Below are positions 1 to 12,543 of a stretch of DNA of 64,000 bases, piece by piece. Source of the DNA: Taenia hydatigena. Lineage: Eukaryota; Platyhelminthes; Cestoda; Cyclophyllidea; Taeniidae. Positions within the stretch are counted from its first letter, which is position 1; each line of letters starts with the position of its first letter. Below the pieces are notes generated by a model. It was given only the letters and a program-made list of their open reading frames with translations. It searched no databases and was not told where the DNA came from. Position numbers and translations under genes: made by a program. The DNA is taken from assembly GCA_036345935.2 (NCBI GenBank), contig JADWOT020000009.1:12664048-12728047 (forward strand), given 5' to 3'.

Positions 1-408
1 CGATGCTCAATGCTTTCCTCAGGCATCGAATAAGAGAGCCTACCGAGAACATAACTTTGCCCACTACATCCAAGTCTTCTGCAGTGAGTCGCCGATTCAT
101 TTTCCTACTTACACCCCTATCACATGCGCGTGCCCTCACAGTGCTTTTACAAACGCGAAGCCATCAGCTTACATACTGCATTACAACTGCTTGCTAGGCG
201 TTACCTGTTGCGCTGCAGTAAGCAAAAGAAACGGTAGTTTGAGTAAGTTAGACTTAGCTACACTACACTGCCACTTCGTTTGCCAATTCAGCTTGACTAG
301 AAGGCTTTGAGCACAAATTAGCCTTTCTCACGTTGTCTCAGATACATTTAAAAACAGGATGCACGCGTAGGACCACTTGGCTAGCTCAGCCTCATTGTCG
401 CAAATGTC

Positions 409-3400
409 TCATTCACCATTCTTCTTCGCTGGCAGTGGGAAGTGCTGTTGATATGAAGGACGGGCTCTCTTCCACCATAACGTTGGGTCTGCTACTTCAA
501 TCGGCCCGGCACCATCCGCAGTCTGCAAAGGGACATTTACAGTGGCATGTTTAGCAAAGCACTACCTTATGACTCAACTCAAAGGGTATTACAGTGCCAT
601 CAACAACATGAATCGACTGCCATTCATGATTACCTCAAGGAACGGTCTCAGAGATTGAGGTCGGTGGGGAAGTGTGCGCCCAAACACAGAGGGTCCCCAG
701 TTAATTCGCGGCTGTTTAGGTGATGCAACGCAGAAGTCGTTCGAAGCGGGCGCTTGCTCAACAGCCGAGCGTGGCGCAGTGATATATGAGGGGACCATAT
801 TGATGGTTGACGTTGCCGCAGTTGCTGATCCCACTACGGCTATATCGGCATCAATTTCCTGTAGAAAACAGCGAAAGCTGACAATGGAGCACTGCTAACT
901 GAGCACTTGCATAGGACACGCAATGAAGATTACCTGCTCCACATGACTGCCACTTCTAGCACTGAGAACAACTTCGTGAAATTGCCACACGTATTTGTGC
1001 AGCAGCGGTGGTACCCGAGGATTGCAGCACGCGTACATCCCACTTCTCTCCCTACACACAACACACATGAATGCTTGTGCTACTAACTACGAACAGTAGA
1101 ACCTCGGAGTAAATCATGCAAAGGGACTTACGTGGGCAGCAGTGCAGCTATTTGATGTAGTATGCGATTGGGAAGGACGAAGCTAAAAACGAAGGGAAAG
1201 ATAAAGATTTAGTAGATTCAGTCTTCTATCATCTAGTCTTAACAATGCTCTCCCACCCTGACGACTTGTATTCAACACCTTCGACGACTTTAAACGCACT
1301 ACTCCAAACATCCGACAAACCACCGCCTCTGATTGAATGTAACGCTTCTCCCTATGGATTGTCCACACATGATGACGCGAGTTGATACAGCCAGCCCGAA
1401 AGTGGGGTTGTATGCACTCTTCACAGATATGCTGACTGAGTCGAAGTGAATGAGCACTTGCATTCACATCACCAAATAGGAAGTTTTAAGAGCAGTTAGC
1501 CGTCGCATGTCGATCTGTCATTCCGCCTCTTCACACGCATGATGAAGTGGAACGAAACAACCAACTAAGCACGCCCACCCCATAACGATGCTAAAACGGC
1601 AATTTGTTGAGAAGGCACAGCGTTTAAGCCGCTCCTACACCCTCCATCCCAAAGCATTCTACCTAGCACAAGAGCCAAACCATGTCAACCACGGTAATGA
1701 TAGCACCTTTCAAATGCCCAATGTTCAATCAGCGACCGTTATGATATTATTTTGAAGTGCTGCAATGCCTGTGAGTGGCCACAAAGAGGCATGATAAGGA
1801 GAGATTGGGGAGCATACCCGTGACTTTCGTCCTCATTTCGTGCAATGGTGTCTCGCAATATGCACAGATACTTGAGAGCGTAGAGCTGACGCTTGTCCAG
1901 AGACTCCCTCACCACCGCATGCGATTTCGACAGATACTCCAATGCGTTAAACTGCGGTTTCTTGTAAATCTAATGTGAGGAAACAACAAGGGGGAGAGCA
2001 GTCAAAGAAAATGGAGAGTGCCGAATAGGTAGAGCAGAAGAGTGATACGTACACGCAGACAAAGCTGCTGACTGCGTTGTAGAACCTCAGTGAGGAGACC
2101 TTGATCAGCTAACATGCCGCGAAGCACCTCAGCCATGTAGAGCAGATAGTGTGTATCTGAGCGAGCATAGTCCATCATCTCCTTGGGAAGAGGTCTAAGC
2201 GCAGAAAATGCCCACAATAGCTACAAGAAGTGGCACTGCCTATTACAACATCATAGCAGACTAGGCAATTTATTACGCAACATAAGCTGACCCTTGCCTC
2301 CACTACGAGTGCCTCCCATCATGCCGTCCAAACGTGTAATACTTTATTCCTTACGCATCACGGACATAGAAGCATTCATGATAGGCTCCTGGGCCTGGGC
2401 CATGCAACATGCCACAGCGTCAGCTGAGACACTTGCATTAACTACCAAATGACTACCTCAGCACCAAGGATAAGGGAAGTAGTGAGGAGAGTGTATCATG
2501 AAAGACTAGCACAATACAGCATGTCCCCAAGTACTGAATAAGCCAATAAGTGAGAGCAAGTAATTGTGGCCTGCGAAGTCTTCACTTCCCTAATGGGATA
2601 TTCTGCAGCCGCAGCAGCAGCAGCAGCTACACGCACCTCACGGTGGCGTTCACTATGAACTCACCTTATTCTCCAATCGGCCAACTGGAGTGCTTTGTTA
2701 GGAAGAAAGCCAACAAAGTACTGCAGTAGGTAAGCAAGGCAAAATCGCGGAAAACGCAGTGCCCGAGCTGCCTGTCCGGTGTCGAAGAGATTCACCATGT
2801 ACACACCGAAGTCTCGTTGCAGCCACATGAGGTCCAAATCGGAGCCGTGAAGTACCTTCACAAGCCTCGGATCAGTGAACACATAGTTCAACTGGTCGAG
2901 GTGGTCATGAAGAGCAAGGGCATCAACAATGTAATCCTTGGTACGCGTAGACAGCTGGATGAGGCATGTCATGCCCAGGAATGTGCGGTAACTGTGGTGC
3001 TGTTATCGAAAGAGGCAATAATTACAAGGCTTCTTGCTGAAGGTACATGGAGCAAAAGCATGCTGCATTACGACGCTACTTACTTCTAGATCAACAGCGA
3101 TTTCTGACGCTGTACTCAATTCCGCCAACATATTACTTAGGCCGTCCACGGTCTCGATGATATCCAGTGGTGTTTCCTCCAGAGGAAGTGGCCTTGCATT
3201 CGGTGTGGTGCTGTCATATTCGTACTGCCCTAAGCTCCTTCCGTACGCCTCCAGTTCTGATAGATAGGGGTGCATGTAATCACCAGTTTGGGGATCTGCT
3301 TCAAAAGTGCAATCTAAAAGAACAACGCGCATTAGATAGGAAGCCTCAAAACTCCAAGTTATCTGTTTGAAACAAGGCGAGATAAACACCTTGCAAGTGG

Positions 3401-3637
3401 ACGATTGCATTTGGTTTTGAATTCAAAGTTGGCACGAACGGTGCGTAACTGTTGTCCGGTCGACGAGCGAAGCAATCTTGTGGCCGGACAGGAATGGAGT
3501 TGGTGGGCAATCCAGCTTTGGTATCAATAGAAATCGCATTCTATCATCAACAAAATCACAACGTTCATTCATCTTACAGAAAGGAGACGTCGTGAGGCGC
3601 CTGCTGCATCGTCTTCACCACAACCGTTCTCATGCAT
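409..3637 (-). CDS. EXOSC10: EXOSC10/Rrp6-like 3'-5' exoribonuclease, palindrome copy A (9 exons)
   Basis: Predicted 508-residue DEDD-Y exoribonuclease of the RNase D/Rrp6 family, the nuclear-exosome subunit that trims rRNA, snoRNA and other nuclear RNAs. Exons on the complement: 3578-3637, 3390-3540, 3084-3313, 2665-2999, 2053-2194, 1818-1969, 934-1051, 634-858, 409-522. All have GT/AG borders and phases join without a frame break. Catalytic residues are present: D145 and E147 (VDLE), D201 (HGSD), Y268 and D272 (YARSD). Compared with copy B it has P for S in exon 3 and M for V in exon 5. It lacks most of the N-terminal PMC2NT domain and about 20 residues of the HRDC region expected from animal EXOSC10 (~885 aa), so it may be a shortened paralogue. 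The start is the first in-frame ATG after a TATA-like box. The family call is firm; function is inferred. Confidence 0.85.
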
Positions 3638-3676
3638 CTCGATGACAGTACTGAGACAGCGCGAGTGAGCATCACG

Positions 3677-3684
3677 TATATATA
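3677..3684 (-). promoter_or_regulatory. TATA-like box upstream of copy A
   Basis: The octamer tatatata lies about 40 nt upstream of the chosen ATG of copy A. It is inside the duplicated arm, so both copies carry the same proximal sequence, about 165 bp before homology ends. That it acts as a promoter is inference from position. Confidence 0.4.
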
Positions 3685-3804
3685 GGTGGGGCACTAGCCT
3701 CCAGCCAATGAAAACAAAGCTGCCTTCAAAATGATCATGGAGCGAATTGCTATCGAGGGGGGTTCGACTGCCAAAGTGAGTGATGTAAGGTGAACAGAAA
3801 TCAG

Positions 3805-5774
3805 AAAAGCACGAGGATACATAATGAATCAGCTTATACATGCCCTGATTCCAGGCGTAGAAAGAAACTTCGTTGTGCATGCAATGAATGATCGTGCTTT
3901 GCGATAATATGTTTCTCTCCTGTCATTTTGCCTTTTGAAACGGTGTTAATAATGCTCGCTAGAAATGTTGTGGCGACATTTTCTAAAGGATGCGCGGTGA
4001 TAGGACAACAACAACAATTCAGTCCTAATAGGAGGAAGTTGTGGAGCAGGGGCGCAATAGGATGAGCAAATCCTTGATGCGTGATTGTGCACGGTAAAAC
4101 TGGCAAGTTGAGACCGACTCGAATGGACATCATTCAAATGTCATGAATGGGAAATGAATACGATCGCTTCATATCAAAAGCAACCATACCTTGCGTTTCT
4201 AAAGCCGTTTACAGAGGTCACGACAGGAAGGCAATGACAAATTTGGATTTAAGTAACAGCAAAACTGGTTGAGTGTAGCTGCAGGCAATGCGGAGACTTG
4301 AAGAGCAGCCACACAGGACATCAGCTGCATGATGCGCCCCGTTGCGACAGACGCCTCTCGAGATGTAGCTAAGGCATGGCACATTAATTGCAAAGAGCTG
4401 GATCGAGTTTGTTGCATGGATGAGGTCTACTCATGCTGTCATGCTGTGTGGAGCTAGAGTGAGACCTGCTCAGTTGTTGGCAAGACAAGAGTAGTCCTCG
4501 CATTGCAGACCAGAGACGAGCGATCGTCCTTTTCTCAGCTGTCCAAGTAAAAACCGATCACGAGTATCGAAACTCAGTACGATTTGTGCAAGGCAGTGTT
4601 TTGGTCAACAGGAATGGTTCCATTATCATCATCATCGTCGTCGTCGTCTAACGCAATTAAATAGGGCAAAGTGAGTAACTCGAACGACCTACTTCGATGT
4701 GGTTAGATGTGTGAGCACAGCTGAACGGTCGCATTCCAGAACGGTCGACACAGAAGGCTCACCAACTTCATCATCATAAATGGTCATGAATGGCTATGCT
4801 CCGCTTAGTGTTGCCGCAGCAGGCCACGTCTCTTTCACCCTCCCATTAGATCATAGCATGCGTGAACCAAGGGTGGGAAATCTCGCCCCAACTGAATGCC
4901 TCGCGACATTACTGTTGCTATGATGGTGGTGACTTAGGAACGAACCACGACACGACAGCCACCCTCGACATCGAATATCACAGCCGAGCGCCTTTGAAAT
5001 GCTTGCATCTATCAGTCAGAGGACTAGCTGCTGAGCGAATGCGAGATTGAACCCAAGGTATTAGGTGAATCTAAAACGGCGTTGGTGGGAGAGATGAAGT
5101 GGGATGGTGAGAGAGGTATAATTTCACGCCTTTGTTGTGCTTTAGAGATTTCGGTGGTAGACAACTAGTGTTAGTGACTAACACCCACACACAGCTATGT
5201 GACAAGTCCTACTGCTTATGCCACCTTCACGGCTTAGAAAGCCAATGGAAGTGTGAGAGCTCCAGTTTGACATTAACTACACCATGCACACTGTGCGTAC
5301 CATTGACTGCAACTCGTCGAAGACCTCTAGCAAATGCATATCTAATGCATCAGTGCTATGCCTTCAATCTGTTATTCGAGTGGCTAAACTTCAATGCTGT
5401 TTAAACGGAGGTGTTGAACCAGTCGATAAGGGGCGGAGAAATGCTCTTCTATTTGCCAAAGCGATGTGTACTCCACTCAAGCATTACACCTTGTTCGTTT
5501 GTCTCCAAGATGGATGCCAGAGGCTGAACGGTAGCTTCCTTTACTCAATACAACTTTGCCGAGGAGTCTGGACGTAGCTTAGGACATTCCTGTTGGTAAT
5601 TTGCCCTAATTCAGCTTAATGACAGACACTGAACCTTAATGACTCATCGGAGGAACATTTACGTTGAGCTGAACATTGGTGGTGTTGGTGATTTTGGGCA
5701 ATTAGAATGGCCAACGAAGTACCCTGAAAGTTCATTTTCCTTGCGACTAGTGTTTTCACTAAGGTAATGCTTCC
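3805..5774. other. Single-copy spacer between the palindrome arms
   Basis: About 1.97 kb with no gene that I can support; the ORFs here look random. The right part (about 4880-5774) matches 21960-22880, the DNA upstream of the third EXOSC10-like copy, in the same orientation and continuing into the gene. So spacer plus right arm is the ancestral order, and the left arm is the inverted addition. A small ATC/GTC microsatellite sits near 4622-4650. Confidence 0.8.
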
Positions 5775-5894
5775 CTGATTTCTGTTCACCTTACATCACT
5801 CACTTTGGCAGTCGAACCCCCCTCGATAGCAATTCGCTCCATGATCATTTTGAAGGCAGCTTTGTTTTCATTGGCTGGAGGCTAGTGCCCCACC

Positions 5895-5902
5895 TATATA
5901 TA
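5895..5902 (+). promoter_or_regulatory. TATA-like box upstream of copy B
   Basis: The octamer tatatata lies 40 nt before the ATG of copy B, mirroring the box in copy A. Confidence 0.4.
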
Positions 5903-5941
5903 CGTGATGCTCACTCGCGCTGTCTCAGTACTGTCATCGAG

Positions 5942-8900
5942 ATGCATGAGAACGGTTGTGGTGAAGACGATGCAGCAGGCGCCTCACGACGTCTCCTTTC
6001 TGTAAGATGAATGAACGTTGTGATTTTGTTGATGATAGAATGCGATTTCTATTGATACCAAAGCTGGATTGCCCACCAACTCCATTCCTGTCCGGCCACA
6101 AGATTTCTTCGCTCGTCGACCGGACAACAGTTACGCACCGTTCGTGCCAACTTTGAATTCAAAACCAAATGCAATCGTCCACTTGCAAGGTGTTTATCTC
6201 GCCTCGTTTCAAACAGATAACTTGGAGTTTTGAGGCTTCCTATCTAATGCGCGTTGTTCTTTTAGATTGCACTTTTGAAGCAGATCCCCAAACTGGTGAT
6301 TACATGCACCCCTATCTATCAGAGCTGGAGGCGTACGGAAGGAGCTTAGGGCAGTACGAATATGACAGCACCACACCGAATGCAAGGCCACTTTCTCTGG
6401 AGGAAACACCACTGGATATCATCGAGACCGTGGACGGCCTAAGTAATATGTTGGCGGAATTGAGTACAGCGTCAGAAATCGCTGTTGATCTAGAAGTAAG
6501 TAGCGTCGTAATGCAGCATGCTTTTGCTCCATGTACCTTTAGGCTAGAAGCCTTGTAATTGTTGCCTCTTTCGATAACAGCACCACAGTTACCGCACATT
6601 CCTGGGCATGACATGCCTCATCCAGCTGTCTACGCGTACCAAGGATTACATTGTTGATGCCCTTGCTCTTCATGACCACCTCGACCAGTTGAACTATGTG
6701 TTCACTGATCCGAGGCTTGTGAAGGTACTTCACGGCTCCGATTTGGACCTCATGTGGCTGCAACGAGACTTCGGTGTGTACATGGTGAATCTCTTCGACA
6801 CCGGACAGGCAGCTCGGGCACTGCGTTTTCCGCGATTTTGCCTTGCTTACCTACTGCAGTACTTTGTTGGCTTTCTTCCTAACAAAGCACTCCAGTTGGC
6901 CGATTGGAGAATAAGGTGAGTTCATAGTGAACGCCACCGTGAGGTGCGTGTAGCTGCTGCTGCTGCTGCTGCTGCTACGGCAGAGAATATCCCATTGGGA
7001 AGTGAAGACTTCGCAAGCCACAATTACTTACTCTCACTTATTGGCTTATTCAGTACTTGGGGACATGCTGTATTGTGCTAGTCTTTCATGATACACTCTC
7101 CTCACTACTTCCCTTATCCTTGGTGCTGAGGTAGTCATTTGGTAGTTAATGCAAGTGTCTCAGCTGACGCTGTGGCATGTTGCATGGCCCAGGCCCAGGA
7201 GCCTATCATGAATGCTTCTATGTCCGTGATGCATAAGGACTAAAGTATTACACGTTTGGACGGCATGATGGGAGGCACTCGTAGTGGAGGCAAGGGTCAG
7301 CTTATGTTGCGTAATAAATTGCCTAGTCTGCTATGATGTTGTAATAGGCAGTGCCACTTCTTGTGGCTATTGTGGGCATTTTCTGCGCTTAGACCTCTTC
7401 CCAAGGAGATGATGGACTATGCTCGCTCAGATACACACTATCTGCTCTACGTGGCTGAGGTGCTTCGCGGCATGTTAGCTGATCAAGGTCTCCTCACTGA
7501 GGTTCTACAACGCAGTCAGCAGCTTTGTCTGCGTGTACGTATCACTCTTCTGCTCTACCTATTCGGCACTCTCCATTTTCTTTGACTGCTCTCCCCCTTG
7601 TTGTTTCCTCACATTAGATTTACAAGAAACCGCAGTTTAACGCATTGGAGTATCTGTCGAAATCGCATGCGGTGGTGAGGGAGTCTCTGGACAAGCGTCA
7701 GCTCTACGCTCTCAAGTATCTGTGCATATTGCGAGACACCATTGCACGAAATGAGGACGAAAGTCACGGGTATGCTCCCCAATCTCTCCTTATCATGCCT
7801 CTTTGTGGCCACTCACAGGCATTGCAGCACTTCAAAATAATATCATAACGGTCGCTGATTGAACATTGGGCATTTGAAAGGTGCTATCATTACCGTGGTT
7901 GACATGGTTTGGCTCTTGTGCTAGGTAGAATGCTTTGGGATGGAGGGTGTAGGAGCGGCTTAAACGCTGTGCCTTCTCAACAAATTGCCGTTTTAGCATC
8001 GTTATGGGGTGGGCGTGCTTAGTTGGTTGTTTCGTTCCACTTCATCATGCGTGTGAAGAGGCGGAATGACAGATCGACATGCGACGGCTAACTGCTCTTA
8101 AAACTTCCTATTTGGTGATGTGAATGCAAGTGCTCATTCACTTCGACTCAGTCAGCATATCTGTGAAGAGTGCATACAACCCCACTTTCGGGCTGGCTGT
8201 ATCAACTCGCGTCATCATGTGTGGACAATCCATAGGGAGAAGCGTTACATTCAATCAGAGGCGGTGGTTTGTCGGATGTTTGGAGTAGTGCGTTTAAAGT
8301 CGTCGAAGGTGTTGAATACAAGTCGTCAGGGTGGGAGAGCATTGTTAAGACTAGATGATAGAAGACTGAATCTACTAAATCTTTATCTTTCCCTTCGTTT
8401 TTAGCTTCGTCCTTCCCAATCGCATACTACATCAAATAGCTGCACTGCTGCCCACGTAAGTCCCTTTGCATGATTTACTCCGAGGTTCTACTGTTCGTAG
8501 TTAGTAGCACAAGCATTCATGTGTGTTGTGTGTAGGGAGAGAAGTGGGATGTACGCGTGCTGCAATCCTCGGGTACCACCGCTGCTGCACAAATACGTGT
8601 GGCAATTTCACGAAGTTGTTCTCAGTGCTAGAAGTGGCAGTCATGTGGAGCAGGTAATCTTCATTGCGTGTCCTATGCAAGTGCTCAGTTAGCAGTGCTC
8701 CATTGTCAGCTTTCGCTGTTTTCTACAGGAAATTGATGCCGATATAGCCGTAGTGGGATCAGCAACTGCGGCAACGTCAACCATCAATATGGTCCCCTCA
8801 TATATCACTGCGCCACGCTCGGCTGTTGAGCAAGCGCCCGCTTCGAACGACTTCTGCGTTGCATCACCTAAACAGCCGCGAATTAACTGGGGACCCTCTG

Positions 8901-9178
8901 TGTTTGGGCGCACACTTCCCCACCGACCTCAATCTCTGAGACCGTTCCTTGAGGTAATCATGAATGGCAGTCGATTCATGTTGTTGATGGCACTGTAATA
9001 CCCTTTGAGTTGAGTCATAAGGTAGTGCTTTGCTAAACATGCCACTGTAAATGTCCCTTTGCAGACTGCGGATGGTGCCGGGCCGATTGAAGTAGCAGAC
9101 CCAACGTTATGGTGGAAGAGAGCCCGTCCTTCATATCAACAGCACTTCCCACTGCCAGCGAAGAAGAATGGTGAATGA
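5942..9178 (+). CDS. EXOSC10: EXOSC10/Rrp6-like 3'-5' exoribonuclease, palindrome copy B (9 exons)
   Basis: Intact 508-codon reading frame over nine exons: 5942-6001, 6039-6189, 6266-6495, 6581-6915, 7393-7534, 7618-7769, 8536-8653, 8729-8953, 9065-9178 (TGA 9176-9178). The first intron is 37 nt, typical of the tiny introns of flatworms. Domains in order: remnant of the N-terminal region with RPQ and KPNA motifs (residues 36-65); DEDD-Y exonuclease (about 120-300) with D145, E147, D201, Y268, D272 and the conserved LADWRIRPLP stretch; HRDC-like helices (about 307-395, NEDESHG then ACCNP). The HRDC segment is about 20 residues shorter than in animal EXOSC10 at the exon 6/7 join, and I found no exon for it in 7770-8535. 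The C-terminus is short and basic. The upstream order matches the third copy, so this is the likely parental copy. Whether it is expressed is unknown. Confidence 0.87.
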
Positions 9179-9945
9179 GACATTTGCGACAATGAGGCTG
9201 AGCTAGCCAAGTGGTCCTACGCGTGCATCCTGTTTTTAAATGTATCTGAGACAACGTGAGAAAGGCTAATTTGTGCTCAAAGCCTTCTAGTCAAGCTGAA
9301 TTGGCAAACGAAGTGGCAGTGTAGTGTAGCTAAGTCTAACTTACTCAAACTACCGTTTCTTTTGCTTACTGCAGCGCAACAGGTAACGCCTAGCAAGCAG
9401 TTGTAATGCAGTATGTAAGCTGATGGCTTCGCGTTTGTAAAAGCACTGTGAGGGCACGCGCATGTGATAGGGGTGTAAGTAGGAAAATGAATCGGCGACT
9501 CACTGCAGAAGACTTGGATGTAGTGGGCAAAGTTATGTTCTCGGTAGGCTCTCTTATTCGATGCCTGAGGAAAGCATTGAGCATCGGCGGAAGAGGGGGG
9601 AAGCTGTGCTTCCAATCCTCTGATGGAAGCAAACGACAGTGGTTGTGCATTTGGAGGGGTACAATGAGCTGAATTTTGAGAAGGAATGGAGTGAAAGGAA
9701 CCAAATAAGGGAAGATATAAATGCATACTTAGCTCAGGCCCATGTAAGTTACAAGCAACTGAGTAGAATTGTCTTTGCGACGATGACTATACAGCTGTAA
9801 AAGTACTTGGATGTAAAGAATGAACAGAAGCCTGATAGTAGAGCACTTTTACAAATGAGCATTGTTTGGCCGTGGTAAGAAAGGAAAGGTTCTTGAGTAT
9901 AGAGGCACCACGGCTCACGGAAATGGGCTGCGAGTCAGCATGAAG
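9179..9945 (+). other. 3' flank of EXOSC10-like copy B, no gene
   Basis: No supportable coding sequence. The palindrome arm can be followed only to 9586 because the left arm runs off the window at base 1. 9160-9870 resembles 55200-55920 in the same orientation, so this 3' flank belongs to the repeated unit. Confidence 0.6.
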
Positions 9946-9948
9946 GGT

Positions 9949-10020
9949 GCTATGAAGCTTAACCACAACATCTGTGAGCCTAATCACTAGACGTTTCGTT
10001 TGGCGCTTAAGGTTCTCTCT
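9949..10020 (-). pseudogene. Histone H4 relic, N-terminal half
   Basis: Conceptual translation contains RENLKRQTKRLVIRLTDVVV, which aligns without gaps to the H4 region from RDNIQ through RRLARRGGV. No start and no further H4 sequence in frame. It faces an H4 C-terminal relic at 10088-10123 on the other strand, suggesting an old rearrangement. Confidence 0.5.
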
Positions 10021-10087
10021 GGCAAGGTCACCTGCTATTCCGTGATATGTTGACACAGAAAGCGCCACGGGCCAAATCTATACCATC

Positions 10088-10123
10088 ATGCGCCAAGGTC
10101 GTATCAACTATGGCTTCAGTAGT
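10088..10123 (+). pseudogene. Histone H4 relic, C-terminal tail
   Basis: Reads MRQGRINYGFSS, matching the H4 tail (LKRQGRTLYGFGG), with the stop lost. The following ~110 bp match the DNA downstream of the H4 relic at 12544-12750, read on its own strand, so the two are copies of one ancestral locus. Confidence 0.5.
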
Positions 10124-10239
10124 TTGGTTGCTTCTAAGCTGATGCGTGGATTGATGAGAAGATCGCGGCAGATGCTGTGTGAAAGCTGCAGCGACTCTGT
10201 TCAGGGCCGACTTCAACATCACATTGTGCGCACCACCCA

Positions 10240-12420
10240 CGTTTCATTGTCTCACCGGTGAGGGATGCAAGCAAACCTGATGACTTTGCTTTGCGCCGAA
10301 ATCGTTGATAATGCATGCTGTCGGAAGTGATGTAGGTGTTAAATAAAAAGTGTGATGAAGGACGCGAAACGAACGAAATGCGGGAGCTAACTGTCAAAAA
10401 ACTGTGCAGAAGTAAGTAGATGAGACGAGAAGGCACCAGTATGGAGGGGTGCCGGCAGAGAATGATTACGCGAAAGAGGTGTCGGCGTGCAAGTGGATCA
10501 GTCCTCGTGGGAGGAATTAAATTACCCTTACCATGATGTCAACTCATTGGTTTTCGTCGTGTCGTCAAAATCTCCTATGTGGAGTGAAAACTCACTACAG
10601 CAACGCATTCGACACTGTTGCCTCTTTTCTCGACAATATCCACCAACGTGGTCCAGCATCAGTCATTACGTGAATAATCATCGCACAAGCAAGCAGTCTT
10701 TCCTGCATAAAAACAAAGGCCTGTATTTGTCAACTAGTCGACCCTCTTATGTCTAACGCATTGCCCTTCAAATGAATGGCGTAGAACTGGTGGGGTCCCA
10801 CATTGTTTCAAGCAGTCACGCTGTAAATAGTCCTGTCATGTACTGCGAAAATGTGAACAATCGTTCATTCCAATAAGCCACACGTCGACGTGGACGAATG
10901 TTGGCAGGATGATCGTATTACCCAAGTTCCAGGTCACTCGTTCCTTCCACTTATTAATTGAAAGTTAATTCCCTTTTGGAGTCTTCGCAACTATACTGGA
11001 GAAGAGCATCACGCAATTGTCAGAGGGCGGTCACAGGCTATCGTGACTACTTCGTTGTATTTCATTCTTATGCTGTGACGCTACAGTGGTTCACAATTCG
11101 TCCAAAAGCACCTATGCATCAATCTTTCGAGTGGATAAGCACTTAGCGCTGCTTGTTGACACGTCCTTCAATGCAGTTGGAGGTAATCAGTAACGAAAAC
11201 AAGGGGCATTGCATTGCTTTAAATTTGGAAAAGTCTGAGCAAAACAATCGGCTTTAAAGAGACAACTCCTGATCACCGTTGCATCCATGTTACGGGTCCA
11301 TGCATGTAGCTCTCCACGCAAGCAGGCCTTATAACGTGGTGAAGAGAAACTCGGACCAACGGAGCATGATTCCAAGTTCATTTAATTGTCTTAATCAGTT
11401 GCTCAGAATGGGTCAATATGCATTTATACCTTGACTTCCCATACCCCAAAGCGCTATTACGAGGGTTTGCAAAGCAGTCGCATTTAATCGACACCAATTT
11501 CGTGACATGGTAATTCGGGTGGGATCTGTGGTGTCTTTCCTGACCAGGAGATTAGCCAGGCAATTAAAAATAAAATGTGGAATGCTATTTAGCCAAACGC
11601 GCCTCCTTCCAGTGTGATTCGCCCCGCATCTAAGTTGAAATGCAGAACTTTGCTGCGAATGCAGCTTAAATGTATCACACCATTGATTACACTGAGACCA
11701 GTACCAAAGCCAGACGTGAAAGCCGCAGCTTGGAAACTTCGACAGTGGGTGCCTATAGACGCACAGTTCCACGTAGAGACCAGTTAGATATTCCATCGCA
11801 TACATCTAACACTAACAATGGTTAGGTCCTATTGGTGGTGTGCACCACCCGCTGCATCGTGGCATCTACGCGGAACGTGCTGGTTTGAATGTCCGACCGC
11901 CAAAGCGCTCAGGTTTTCGGGCAATAATGGTTAGCGTAGATGTTGATTGAATTCTGCAGTGTAAAGTGGAATAGAGTAATCTAGTGCAGCCGCCTAGGCT
12001 ATTTCACTTTAGCTTAGCCTAGCATAAGCCAACAAAGTGTGGGAAAGCAGAGACACCTCACCAAGCCAACGGTCACCATCAACAACGAGATTGGTGGTGA
12101 AACACACGTCACTACCGACCTCAGATGCGATGCTCCCCCCACGCATCAACAGCCATCCCCCAATACGCACATTCATCATCCAGTCGCCCATTGCCATACC
12201 TCCATCCCTACTCTGCGTCCGTTGTGGCTGTTGAACGAACAGCCGAAAGCTGAACAAGCAAAGACAAAGGAGAGACGGCTGCAGTGAGTCAAAAGGCTTC
12301 ATTACAGCGACCCACCTACGCATCTCCAACACGCACAGCCAGGCCCTGCTAGTCTACTCCCAACTCTGCTTTAGCTACCCAACACGGCCTGCCTACACCG
12401 CCTCAGTTGCCTTGTGAATA
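10240..12420. other. About 2.2 kb without a recognisable gene
   Basis: ORFs here, the longest being 130 codons at 11413-11805 (-), show no motif I recognise. Near 11130-11180 (+) the frame reads ALLVDTSFNAVGG, reminiscent of the start of a retroelement RNase H domain but too short to call. 12120-12230 is C-rich. Nothing else seen. Confidence 0.5.
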
Positions 12421-12543
12421 GAACAGGACGACATTAATGCAATCTGCAATGTGGTGTTGGAAGGCGCCATAAACAGGGCCGTTGTAGCGTTCACACACCA
12501 GCTGCAACGTCTCCACCTGTCTGTCTATCGGGTATACCGCAAC

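Larger units (their letters stand above)
1..3804. repeat. Left arm of a ~3.8 kb head-to-head inverted repeat
   Basis: This stretch is the reverse complement of 5775-9586. Paired positions sum to 9587 at the outer end and 9579 at the inner end, so only about 8 nt of net length difference exists, partly in a CAG/CTG run near 2620 and 6955. Shared exon and intron sequence is almost identical, with only scattered substitutions. The arm reaches the left edge of the window, so the palindrome may continue further. Homology stops abruptly at 3804/5775. Confidence 0.95.
5775..9586. repeat. Right arm of the ~3.8 kb inverted repeat
   Basis: Reverse complement of 1-3804. The segment includes the whole EXOSC10-like copy B with about 165 bp of upstream DNA and about 400 bp downstream. 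A diverged direct copy of its distal end and of the following DNA (about 9160-9870) occurs at 55200-55920. Confidence 0.95.

Noticed and set aside
1183..1467. 94-codon frame in an intron of EXOSC10-like copy A (twin at 8120-8404), considered as the missing HRDC exon
   Set aside because: No resemblance to the expected YVLPNHM region, and exons 6 and 7 already join in frame without it.
11413..11805. Frame beginning MYAMEYLTGLYVEL, resembling the H2A MEYLT motif
   Set aside because: The resemblance ends after about ten residues and nothing upstream fits H2A; likely chance.
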